Below are positions 16,618 to 23,954 of a stretch of DNA of 44,820 bases, in pieces. Every line of letters begins with the position of its first letter. Position 1 is the first letter of the stretch. Origin of the DNA: JANNNF01 sp040385825 (GTDB lineage: Bacteria; Pseudomonadota; Alphaproteobacteria; Rhodobacterales; Rhodobacteraceae); assembly GCA_040385825.1 (NCBI GenBank), contig JAZKGQ010000038.1:1-44820 (forward strand), written 5' to 3'. The notes under the pieces are model-generated. The model had not been told where the DNA came from. It saw nothing but the letters and a program-made list of their open reading frames with translations, and did no database searches. The translations under genes were made by a program, and so were the position numbers.

Positions 16618-17367
16618 ATGTTGGCTTTGGTGACGGCGGGGACTTCGGCGATCGGGCGGCCGTTGGTGCTGGCGCTGATCGGCGCGGGCTATCGGGTGGG
16701 GTTCACGCATCTGGGGTCGGCGGCGGAGGCAGATGCGTTGTGCGGCGAGGCCGGGGGGCTGGCCTTGGGGATGGAGTGTGATGCGGGGGATGAGGCTCAG
16801 GTAGCGGCATTTCATGCAAGGGCTGCCGATTGGGCGGGGGCGGTGCCGTCTGCCCTGATCAACAATGCGGGGATACAGACCTGGTCGAGCCTGCTCGATC
16901 TGCGGGCGGATCAGTGGGACGCGGTGATGCGCACCAATCTGCGCGGCACGTTTCTGAACACTCAGGCTGCGGGGCGGGCGATGGTGGCGGCGGGCATCGG
17001 GGGGGCGATTGTCAACCTTGGGTCGGGGTGCAACAAACTGGCCTTCCCGAAACTGGTGGATTACACGGCGTCAAAAGGCGGGATCGAGCAGTTTACCAAG
17101 GCGGCGGCGGTGGAACTGGGGCCTCATGGCATTCGGGTCAACTGCGTGGCACCCGGCGCGATTGCCACGGCGCGCACCGCTGCCGAGGCCGGGAATTATG
17201 CGGCCACATGGGCCGCTGTGACCCCCCTGCGCCGGGTGGGGGTGCCTGCCGACATCACCGGGCCGATCCTGTTCCTGCTGTCAGAGGCCGCGGGTTTTGT
17301 CACCGGGCAGACGCTGTGGGTTGACGGCGGGGCGTTCAGTCAGGCCAACTGGCCCTACCCAACCTGA
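16618..17367 (+). CDS. SDR family NAD(P)-dependent oxidoreductase
   Basis: 249 residues, full-length classical SDR. LVTAGTSAIGRPL gives a slightly divergent TGxxxGIG loop, with Ala in place of the usual central Gly. NNAG, a Ser in NLGSG, and Tyr149 and Lys153 of YTASK are present, and PGAIATART follows the active site. Close in type to 3-oxoacyl-ACP reductase-like or sugar dehydrogenases. The substrate is unknown. ATG 16618 is preferred to an upstream TTG that lies inside the GGATATTT repeat. It is followed after 8 bp by the SGNH hydrolase, so the two are probably cotranscribed. Confidence 0.87.
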   Translation: MLALVTAGTSAIGRPLVLALIGAGYRVGFTHLGSAAEADALCGEAGGLALGMECDAGDEAQVAAFHARAADWAGAVPSALINNAGIQTWSSLLDLRADQWDAVMRTNLRGTFLNTQAAGRAMVAAGIGGAIVNLGSGCNKLAFPKLVDYTASKGGIEQFTKAAAVELGPHGIRVNCVAPGAIATARTAAEAGNYAATWAAVTPLRRVGVPADITGPILFLLSEAAGFVTGQTLWVDGGAFSQANWPYPT

Positions 17368-17375
17368 GGACCACG

Positions 17376-18014
17376 ATGCGTACCTTGCTTTGTTTTGGCG
17401 ACAGCAACACCCATGGCACCATGCCGATGCCCGACCTTGATTTTACCGGGCGCTTTGACCGGGACGAACGCTGGACCGGGCGGCTGGCGCGGTTGCTGCC
17501 CGATTGGGAGGTGATCTCCGAGGGCCAGCCGGGGCGGACCACCGTGCATGACGACCCGGTGGAAGGCCCGCATCGCAACGGGTTGACCGTGCTGCCCGCG
17601 CTGCTGGAATCGCACAGGCCGGTGGATGTGGTGCTGATCATGCTGGGCACCAATGACCTGAAACCCCGCTTTGCGATGAATGCAGGCGATATTGCCCTGT
17701 CGCTGGACCGCTTGATTGCCGTGGTGCGCGGCAGCGGGGCAGGGCCGGCTGGCGCGGCCCCGGCCATCCTGATCGCCGCACCGCCGCCGATTGTCGAGGT
17801 CGGCTGTCTGGCGGAAATGTTTGAAGGCGGGGCTTTGAGGTCGCAGGGGCTGGCGGTGCGGATGCAGGCGGTGGCGGCGCGGCAGGGCGTGGCGTTTCTG
17901 GACATCGGGCCGCTGGTGCAGGTGTCGGTCGTGGATGGCATCCACTATGACGCCAGTGCCAACCCGGTGCTGGCCGAGGCCTTTGCCCAGGCCATCCACC
18001 ATCACTTTCCATGA
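17376..18014 (+). CDS. SGNH/GDSL family hydrolase (arylesterase-like)
   Basis: 212 residues. Block I GDSNT carries nucleophile Ser10; the block III GTND motif is at 91-94; block V DGIH gives catalytic Asp187 and His190. No signal peptide is visible, so a cytoplasmic esterase, thioesterase or acetylesterase role is likely. Proteins of this type are often named arylesterase or G-D-S-L lipolytic protein in alphaproteobacteria. It sits 8 bp after the SDR gene. Its stop codon lies inside the stem-loop at 18013-18031. Confidence 0.85.
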   Translation: MRTLLCFGDSNTHGTMPMPDLDFTGRFDRDERWTGRLARLLPDWEVISEGQPGRTTVHDDPVEGPHRNGLTVLPALLESHRPVDVVLIMLGTNDLKPRFAMNAGDIALSLDRLIAVVRGSGAGPAGAAPAILIAAPPPIVEVGCLAEMFEGGALRSQGLAVRMQAVAARQGVAFLDIGPLVQVSVVDGIHYDASANPVLAEAFAQAIHHHFP

Positions 18015-18031
18015 TTAGGTTTTTCCTAATC
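18013..18031 (+). terminator. Stem-loop overlapping the SGNH hydrolase stop
   Basis: GATTAGG, a TTTTT loop, then CCTAATC: a 7-bp perfect stem that includes the last two bases of the stop codon. No clear T-run follows. It could end the SDR-SGNH transcript before the flavin monooxygenase gene 100 bp on. Confidence 0.4.
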
Positions 18032-18130
18032 ACAGATGCGTAAGTCATTTCTTTTTACCAAAGCAAGGATAGTGCAATCCTTGGCGCAAGGCACAGGCGA
18101 TTCCGCCTGCCGCACCAAAGGGGGCATGAC

Positions 18131-19399
18131 ATGGCGATTGAACAGACCGACGTGTTGATCGTAGGCGGCGGTCAGGCCGGCATCGCCACCAGCGAACATC
18201 TGTTGCGGGCAGGCGTGCCGCATCTGGTGCTGGAACGCGGGCGCATCGCCGAGCGCTGGCGGTCGGGGCGGTGGGATTCGCTGGTGGCCAATGGTCCTGC
18301 CTGGCATGACCGGTTCCCGACGCGGGATTTCGCGGGTGACCCGGACGCCTTTGTCGGCAAGGAGGGCGTGGCCGATTACTTCGCCGCCCACGCCGGGGCC
18401 ATCGGATCGCCGGTGCGGACCGGGGTCGAGGTGCAATCGGTGCGCAGGCTGGACGGTCGCCCCGGTTTCCGGGTGGAAACCTCGCAAGGGGTGATCGAGG
18501 CCCGGCAGATCGTCGCCGCCACCGGGGCGTTTCAGCGCCCGGTGATGCCGGGGCTGGTGCCGGAAACCGACGGCCTGATGCAGATTCATTCCGCCGCCTA
18601 CCGCAACCCCGCGCAACTGCCAACGGGCGCGGTGCTGGTGGTGGGGGCCGGATCGTCGGGCGCGCAGATCGCGGATGAACTGCGCCAGTCGGGGCGCCGG
18701 GTGTTCCTGTCCGTCGGTCCGCATGGCCGCCCGCCGCGCGCCTACCGGGGCCGCGATTTCTGCTGGTGGCTGGGCGTGCTGAACAAATGGGACATCGAGG
18801 CCCCGCCCTGCACAGACCATGTGACCATCGCCGTCAGCGGCGCGGATGGCGGCAAGACCATCGACTTTCGCCGTCTGGCGGCCGAGGGGATGCAGCTTGT
18901 GGGCCGGACGCAAAGCCATGAAAGCGGCGTGCTGAACTTTGCCCCCGATCTTGCCACCAACATCCGGCGCGGCGATGCCGATTACCTGTCGGTGCTGGAG
19001 GAGGCTGACGCCTTTGCCGCCCGCAACGGGCTGGACCTGCCGCCCGAGCCGGAGGCCAGGATCATCCTGCCCGATCCGCCCTGCATGACCGATCCGCGCC
19101 TGTCGCTGGACCTTGCGGCCGAGGGCGTGACCTCGATCATCTGGGCCACGGGCTATGCGCAGGATTATTCCTGGTTGCAGGTCGATGCCTTTGACGAAAA
19201 CGGCCGCCCCCGGCATCAGCGCGGCGTGTCGTCTGAACCCGGCGTCTATTTCATGGGCCTGCCCTGGCAATCGCGCCGGGGGTCGGCCTTCATCTGGGGC
19301 TGCTGGCATGATGCGAAATTCGTGGTCGATCACATCTGCAAACTGCGCGGGTATCTGGCGTATCAGCCCAAACCCGAAGTGATAGCCGGGGCCGCCTGA
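18131..19399 (+). CDS. Flavin-containing monooxygenase-like NAD(P)/FAD oxidoreductase
   Basis: 422 residues. The FAD Rossmann motif VGGGQAGIATSEHLL is near residues 11-25. A second dinucleotide motif, VVGAGSSGAQIADEL, near 170-184 fits NAD(P)H binding. An ATGYAQDYSW segment near 340 matches the ATG-Y motif of flavin monooxygenases and related oxidoreductases. The family oxygenates N or S atoms or oxidises amines. It is followed after 63 bp by a Rieske oxygenase, then by RidA-like and DUF1028 genes, suggesting a role in degrading a nitrogenous compound. Product and substrate are unknown. Confidence 0.83.
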   Translation: MAIEQTDVLIVGGGQAGIATSEHLLRAGVPHLVLERGRIAERWRSGRWDSLVANGPAWHDRFPTRDFAGDPDAFVGKEGVADYFAAHAGAIGSPVRTGVEVQSVRRLDGRPGFRVETSQGVIEARQIVAATGAFQRPVMPGLVPETDGLMQIHSAAYRNPAQLPTGAVLVVGAGSSGAQIADELRQSGRRVFLSVGPHGRPPRAYRGRDFCWWLGVLNKWDIEAPPCTDHVTIAVSGADGGKTIDFRRLAAEGMQLVGRTQSHESGVLNFAPDLATNIRRGDADYLSVLEEADAFAARNGLDLPPEPEARIILPDPPCMTDPRLSLDLAAEGVTSIIWATGYAQDYSWLQVDAFDENGRPRHQRGVSSEPGVYFMGLPWQSRRGSAFIWGCWHDAKFVVDHICKLRGYLAYQPKPEVIAGAA

Positions 19400-19462
19400 A
19401 ACCCCGGCCTTTACAACGCCCCGATCCATGGCACGATAAACCCTTCAACAGCGGAGCAGCCC

Positions 19463-20614
19463 ATGACCAGCCACGATCCCGCCCAGATGGTTCCTGAAAG
19501 CCAGACGGCTCTTGAGGAATTGCGCGCCAATGTCGCCGTGCCGTTCAACGCGGCGCGCGCGATGCCGAAATCGGTCTATACCTCGCCCGACTTTGCCGAC
19601 GCGGAATTGCAGCATATCTTTGCCAAGGACTGGCTCTGTGCCGGGCGGGCCGAGGCGCTGCCGAACCCCGGCGATTATCTGACCATGCAGATCGCGGGCG
19701 AACCCATCATCATCCTGCGCGACCGCGAAGGCGCGCTGCGCGGCATGTCCAACGTCTGCCGCCACCGGATGTCCACCCTGCTGGAAGGGCGCGGCAATGT
19801 GCGGTCGATCGTCTGCCCCTATCATGCCTGGACCTATAACCTTGACGGCACCCTGCGCGGCGCCCCTGCGATGACGCTGAACGAGACGTTCTGCAAGGAC
19901 CAGATCGCGCTGCCGAACATCCGGGTGGAAAACTGGCTGGGCTGGATCATGGTCACGCTGAACCCCGATGCCCCCGACCCTGCGGCGCAACTCAAGGACG
20001 TGGAAAACCTCGTCGGCTATCTGGACATGGCCAGCTACCGCGAGACGTTCCGCGAGGAGTTTCGCTGGGCCACCAACTGGAAGGTGCTGGCCGAGAATTT
20101 CATGGAAAGCTATCACCTGCCGGTCTGCCATTCCGGCACCATCGGCGGGTCGGTGGACCTGCTGAAGATGACCTGCCCGGAAGGGTTCCCGTCCTTCAAC
20201 TATCACTACATCCTGAAGAACGACACCATCCCGCTGTCGCTGGCGCATCCGTCGAACACCACGCTGCAAGGGGACGAACGCCGCATCACCTGGCTGCTGT
20301 CGATCTACCCCGCGCTGCTGATCACGCTGACGCCGGGGTATTTCTGGTATCTGTGCCTGACCCCCGATGGCCCCGGCCATGTCAACGTGCTGTACGGTGG
20401 CGGGATGAGCGCGGACTGGTGCGCCGACCCGCAGGCCGAGCATCACCTGTCCACTATCAAGGCGCTGCTCGACGATGTGAACATCGAGGACAAGGGCTGT
20501 GTGGAAAAGGTCTATCAGGGCCTCTGCGCCAACCTGTCGTCGCCCGGTGCGCTCAGCCATCTGGAGCGCCCGAATTTTGAATTCGCCCAATACATCGCCA
20601 GCCGGATGCCCTGA
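19463..20614 (+). CDS. Rieske [2Fe-2S] aromatic-ring-hydroxylating-type oxygenase, alpha subunit
   Basis: 383 residues. Rieske cluster ligands are Cys99 and His101 (CRH) and Cys118 and His121 (CPYH). The catalytic mononuclear iron ligands are in NFMESYHLPVCH, with His218 and His223. Length and motifs fit the alpha subunit of ring-hydroxylating oxygenases; the same fold also demethylates quaternary amines such as glycine betaine, stachydrine or carnitine. No reductase or beta subunit is adjacent, so electrons must come from a partner encoded elsewhere, or possibly the flavoprotein upstream (inference). Preceded by a GGAG-type ribosome site. Confidence 0.88.
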   Translation: MTSHDPAQMVPESQTALEELRANVAVPFNAARAMPKSVYTSPDFADAELQHIFAKDWLCAGRAEALPNPGDYLTMQIAGEPIIILRDREGALRGMSNVCRHRMSTLLEGRGNVRSIVCPYHAWTYNLDGTLRGAPAMTLNETFCKDQIALPNIRVENWLGWIMVTLNPDAPDPAAQLKDVENLVGYLDMASYRETFREEFRWATNWKVLAENFMESYHLPVCHSGTIGGSVDLLKMTCPEGFPSFNYHYILKNDTIPLSLAHPSNTTLQGDERRITWLLSIYPALLITLTPGYFWYLCLTPDGPGHVNVLYGGGMSADWCADPQAEHHLSTIKALLDDVNIEDKGCVEKVYQGLCANLSSPGALSHLERPNFEFAQYIASRMP

Positions 20615-20653
20615 CGGGCGCCTGCTGCCAAACCAACGCCCGAAGGACGCCAA

Positions 20654-21067
20654 ATGGCCCATACCCGCCACCGCAAGTTCAACACACGCGACACCTACCC
20701 CGAACAGAAGCTGGACAATGATCTGGCCCAAGCCGTGGTGGCCCGTGGCACCATGATCTTTTTGCGCGGCCAGTGCCCGCAAGACCTTGATACCGCAGCC
20801 AATATCAACAGCCACGATCCGGTGGAGCAAACCCACAAGGTGATGCAGAACATCCGCCAACTGGTCGAGGAATGCGGCGGCAGGATGGAACATGTGACCA
20901 AACTGGTGGTCTACCTGACCGACGTGCGCCACCGCGAGGCCGTCTACCGCACCATGGGCGAATACATCAAAGGCGTGCATCCGGTGTGCACCGGGCTGAC
21001 CGTGGTGGCCCTTGCCCGCCCGGATTGGCTGGTGGAAATCGACGCGACTGCCGTGATCCCGGATTGA
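20654..21067 (+). CDS. RidA/YjgF/RutC family protein, non-archetypal
   Basis: 137 residues with the chorismate-mutase-like trimeric fold. A VARGTMIFLRGQCPQD strand and the C-terminal LVEIDATAVI strand are typical. In enamine/imine deaminase members an Arg in a PARS-like segment binds the substrate. The equivalent stretch here reads HPVCTGLTVVAL, with no Arg, so deaminase activity of the classic RidA type is doubtful. It lies 39 bp after the Rieske gene and 148 bp before DUF1028, as part of a probable catabolic operon. Confidence 0.85.
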   Translation: MAHTRHRKFNTRDTYPEQKLDNDLAQAVVARGTMIFLRGQCPQDLDTAANINSHDPVEQTHKVMQNIRQLVEECGGRMEHVTKLVVYLTDVRHREAVYRTMGEYIKGVHPVCTGLTVVALARPDWLVEIDATAVIPD

Positions 21068-21080
21068 TCTTTGCCAACCG

Positions 21081-21131
21081 CCGGGGGTTTCACACCCCCG
21101 GACCCCCGTGGGATATTTGGGCCAGCATGAA
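21081..21131 (+). repeat. Hairpin plus GGGATATTTGGGCCA module, copy C
   Basis: CCGGGGGT and ACCCCCGG form a perfect 8-bp stem with a 5-nt loop (21081-21101). ACCCCCGTGGGATATTTGG, then GCCAGCATGAAA, follow. Copy D at 21141-21193 is the same module on the opposite strand, so the two face each other in the RidA-DUF1028 gap. Confidence 0.65.
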
Positions 21132-21140
21132 AGCCAGCCA

Positions 21141-21193
21141 ATTCACATTGGTACAAATATCCTCTGGGGGTCCGGGGGGCGAAGCGCCCCCGG
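21141..21193 (-). repeat. Hairpin plus GGATATTTG module, copy D (inverted)
   Basis: Read on the minus strand: a GC hairpin (21172-21193, CCGGGGG/CCCCCCGG with one bulged base), then ACCCCCAGAGGATATTTG, then TACCAATGTGAAT. It matches copies A and C in order and spacing. The GC hairpin lies shortly before the DUF1028 start. Confidence 0.65.
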
Positions 21194-21215
21194 CGCGTTC
21201 AACGAAAGCCTACCT

Positions 21216-21893
21216 ATGACATTCTCGCTGCTTGCCCGCTGCCCCGACACTGGCCGTTTCGGCATGGTGATCGCCTCGTCCTCGCCTGCCGTCGCTGCCC
21301 GTTGTGCCCATGCGCGGGCGGGGGTGGGGGTGGCGGCGAGCCAGAACATCACCGATCCGGGGCTGGGGGCGGCGCTGCTGGATGCCATGGCGGCGGGGGC
21401 GGGGGCAGAGGCCGCGATGGCGCAGGTGGTGGCTGCGGCCCCCTTCATCGCCTATCGCCAGTTGATGGTGGTGGATCACAACGGCGAGGTGGCGTTTCAT
21501 TCCGGCCCCCGCACGCTTGGGGTCTGGGGCTGGGCCAAGGGGCCGGGGGTGATTGCGGGGGGCAATCTGCTGGCGCAGGACGGCGTGCCTGCCGCCATGG
21601 TCGCGGGGTTTCAGGCGGCATCCGGCGATCTGGGCGACCGTCTGATTGCCGCGTTGATCGCTGGGGCTGCGGCGGGGGGCGAGGCCGGGCCGGTGCATTC
21701 GGCGGGGCTGTTGATGGTAGACCGTGAAAGCTGGCCCGTGGCCGAGTTGCGCTGCGACTGGGCCGATGACGCGCGGCCCATCGAGGCGGTCGCGCGGGCG
21801 TGGGCGGTCTATGCCCCGCAGATGCCCGCCTATATCCAGCGCGCCCGCGATCCGCGTGAGGCCCCCAGCTATGGTGTTCCGGGGGATCAATAG
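21216..21893 (+). CDS. DUF1028 domain protein, probable Ntn-hydrolase fold
   Basis: 225 residues. It starts MTFSLLARCPDTGRFG, the conserved opening of DUF1028. Removal of Met1 would leave Thr2 at the N-terminus, as expected if it is an N-terminal-nucleophile hydrolase (the fold is known for the family; activity here is inferred). Further family features are the SSSPAVAARCAHARAGVGVAASQN and MVVDHNGEVAFHSG segments. The frame is open 36 codons upstream, but that part consists of repeat modules C and D, so ATG 21216 is chosen. DUF1028 genes often sit in catabolic clusters with RidA-like genes. The substrate is unknown. Confidence 0.87.
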   Translation: MTFSLLARCPDTGRFGMVIASSSPAVAARCAHARAGVGVAASQNITDPGLGAALLDAMAAGAGAEAAMAQVVAAAPFIAYRQLMVVDHNGEVAFHSGPRTLGVWGWAKGPGVIAGGNLLAQDGVPAAMVAGFQAASGDLGDRLIAALIAGAAAGGEAGPVHSAGLLMVDRESWPVAELRCDWADDARPIEAVARAWAVYAPQMPAYIQRARDPREAPSYGVPGDQ

Positions 21894-21933
21894 CCGCATT
21901 GGCAAGCCCGCCGCCCGAGGGTAGCCTTGCCCC

Positions 21934-22878
21934 ATGCCGTTGCGTTTCACCCTGCGCCAGTTGGAATACCTTGTCGCTGTCGGCGATGCGGGGTCGATCC
22001 AGCTTGCCGCCGAGCGGGTCAATGTCTCCTCGCCATCGATTTCCGCGGCTGTCGCACAGGTGGAACAGGAGTTCGGGTTGCAGATGTTCGTCCGCCGCCA
22101 TGCGCAGGGCCTGTCGCTGACCAGCGGCGGGCGGCGCTTTGTCGAGGAGGCGCGCGGCGTGCTGGCCGCCGCAGGCCGGCTGAACGATCTGGCCAATGAC
22201 ATCACCGGCAAGGTGCGCGGGCCGCTGTCCATCGGCTGTCTTCTGACCTTTGCCCAAGTGATCCTGCCGCAGGTCCGCCGCAGCTTTGCCGACCGTTACC
22301 CCGATGTGGATGTACGCCAGTATGAACGCGACCAGGCCGGGATATTTGATGGCCTGAGGCAGGCGCATCTGGATGTGGCGCTGACCTATGATCTTGATAT
22401 TCCTGCCGATCTCGAATTCATCCCCCTGCTGTCGCTGCCCCCTTACGCCGTGCTGTATGCCGGACACCCCTTGGCAGGCAGCACGGCGGTCACGCCGCAG
22501 GATCTGGCCCCGCATCCGATGATCCTGCTGGATCTGCCGTTTTCCACCGACTATTTCATGGGGGTGTTTACTGCCCATGGCCTGCGCCCCCGCATAGTGG
22601 AGCGCACCCGCGACATGGGGGTGATGCGGTCGATGGTGGCCAACGGCTTTGGCTATTCCATCGCCAATATCCGCCCCGCCAGCGATATGGCCCCAGACGG
22701 GCGGCAGTTGCAGTTCGTGCCGCTGGTCGGCCCTGCACCCTTGAACCTTGGGCTGGTGCTGGCTGAAGGCGGGCGGTCGTCGCAGACCATCCGCGCCTTT
22801 CTGGACCATTGCGGCGAGGTGGTGACGGATGCCACCCTGCCCGGCCTGACGATAGCTGCCCCCGAGGACGGACCATGA
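21934..22878 (+). CDS. LysR family transcriptional regulator
   Basis: 314 residues. The N-terminal winged helix-turn-helix (about 5-64) contains LAAERVNVSSPSISAAVAQVE, and the effector-binding domain runs from about 92 to 300. It lies 40 bp downstream of DUF1028 on the same strand, so it may be cotranscribed with the Rieske/RidA/DUF1028 genes and control them. Its stop overlaps the start of the CbiX-like gene by ATGA. The effector is unknown. Confidence 0.9.
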   Translation: MPLRFTLRQLEYLVAVGDAGSIQLAAERVNVSSPSISAAVAQVEQEFGLQMFVRRHAQGLSLTSGGRRFVEEARGVLAAAGRLNDLANDITGKVRGPLSIGCLLTFAQVILPQVRRSFADRYPDVDVRQYERDQAGIFDGLRQAHLDVALTYDLDIPADLEFIPLLSLPPYAVLYAGHPLAGSTAVTPQDLAPHPMILLDLPFSTDYFMGVFTAHGLRPRIVERTRDMGVMRSMVANGFGYSIANIRPASDMAPDGRQLQFVPLVGPAPLNLGLVLAEGGRSSQTIRAFLDHCGEVVTDATLPGLTIAAPEDGP

Positions 22879-23603
22879 CCCAGGCCCTGATCATCGCCCA
22901 TGGGCAACCGTCCGACCCTGCCCCTGCCGAGGCCGACCTTGCCGCCCTGGCTGTCAGGGTTGCCGCGCATCTGCCGGGCTGGACGGTTGGGTCGGCGACC
23001 CTGGCGGATGAGGCCAGCCTGACACGGGCGGTTGCGGGGGGCGGTGTGGTGTTCCCGCTGTTCATGGCGGGGGGGTGGTTCACCCGCATCCACCTGCCGT
23101 CCCGGCTGAAGGGCGCAGGTGCCGATATGGCGCGCTGGCAGGTGCTGGAACCCTTGGGCTGCGCCCCCGCCCTGCATGATCTGGCGAAGGCGCTGGTGGC
23201 CGAGGCGGTGGCGGCGCAGGGGTGGGACGTGGCCGACACCAGCCTGATCCTTGCCGCCCACGGGTCTGGCCGCAGCCCGGTGCCGTCCGATATTGCGCGG
23301 CATGTGCTGGGCGGCATCACCGCCGCGCTGCCGCTGATGCGGGCCGAGGTGGCGTTCATCGACCAGGCGCCGCAACTGATCCACACCGGCGGCTTTGGCC
23401 CGCGCAGCCTGTGCCTGCCGTATTTTGCGGCCGGAGGCGGGCATGTGACCGAGGACATTCCACAGGCCCTGGTCGCGTCAGGCTTTGGCGGAACGCTGCT
23501 GCCACCGGTAGGGGCAGACCCCCGCATCCCCGCGCTGATCGCGCAGGCCATTGTGGCAGGTCAGCCTGTCTGCACGCAGGAGTGTCGCTGGCGCGCAGCT
23601 TAG
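22875..23603 (+). CDS. CbiX/SirB-type chelatase, two-domain
   Basis: 242 residues made of two CbiX-like halves. The second half has both active-site histidine motifs, AHGSG near 133 and GGGHVTEDIP near 195. The first half keeps AHGQPSD but has GGWFTRIHLP where a GGH would be expected, so it may be catalytically inert. The family inserts Co2+ or Fe2+ into sirohydrochlorin for cobalamin or sirohaem. No other tetrapyrrole genes are nearby. ATG 22875 overlaps the LysR stop, implying translational coupling. A dispersed repeat begins about 2 bp after the stop. Confidence 0.8.
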   Translation: MTQALIIAHGQPSDPAPAEADLAALAVRVAAHLPGWTVGSATLADEASLTRAVAGGGVVFPLFMAGGWFTRIHLPSRLKGAGADMARWQVLEPLGCAPALHDLAKALVAEAVAAQGWDVADTSLILAAHGSGRSPVPSDIARHVLGGITAALPLMRAEVAFIDQAPQLIHTGGFGPRSLCLPYFAAGGGHVTEDIPQALVASGFGGTLLPPVGADPRIPALIAQAIVAGQPVCTQECRWRAA

Positions 23604-23604
23604 C

Positions 23605-23857
23605 GCAGGATGACCCTTCATGGAACCGGCCATGTGTTCCGGTCTGCCTTTAATCCAGCGCGACGAGAGGGCATTGCCCGACCGCCGGGTGGGCAAGCAA
23701 CGCAAGTTCTACGCGGTTTATGGCTCAACACATCCTACGGAATTTCTGCTGGTGACGTTGCAGAATGCCCGCCCGTGGGGGCGGTCGGGCATTGCCCGGC
23801 GCGCTTCGCGCTTGTTTCCGGGCAGAAGAAGGTCGGTTCAGCGAGGGTTCATCCCGC
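23605..23857 (+). repeat. Dispersed ~253-bp intergenic repeat, copy 2
   Basis: Same orientation and length as copy 1 at 13462. The best-conserved block runs from CGACGAGAGGG (about 23661) to the right end, GTTCAGCGAGGGTTCATC. The long-range stem is retained: TGCCCGACCGCC near 23675 pairs with GGCGGTCGGGCA near 23780, and the flanking base pair is changed. Hairpin II spans 23795-23822, with its loop changed from TAC to TTC and the stem intact. The gene-free interval 23604-23954 holds only this element and the small hairpin at 23899. Confidence 0.8.
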
Positions 23858-23898
23858 CTTGGAACCGCCGCGTGACGGAGTTTTCGACGGATCCGTGA

Positions 23899-23918
23899 CG
23901 ATTTCTTCAATGAAATCG
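23899..23918. terminator. Small hairpin downstream of ligase 1
   Basis: CGATTTC, a TTCAAT loop, then GAAATCG: a 7-bp perfect stem, 37 bp past the stop of the minus-strand glutamine-synthetase-family gene. No adjacent T-run, so weak support as a terminator. Confidence 0.35.
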
Positions 23919-23954
23919 CATCGTTGAGCATTTGGCAAGGGCAACCAACGCAGC

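Noticed and set aside
22339..22350. GGGATATTTG inside the LysR gene
   Set aside because: It is coding sequence (Gly-Ile-Phe), lacks the GGCCA continuation and the upstream hairpin, and is a chance match to the intergenic module.
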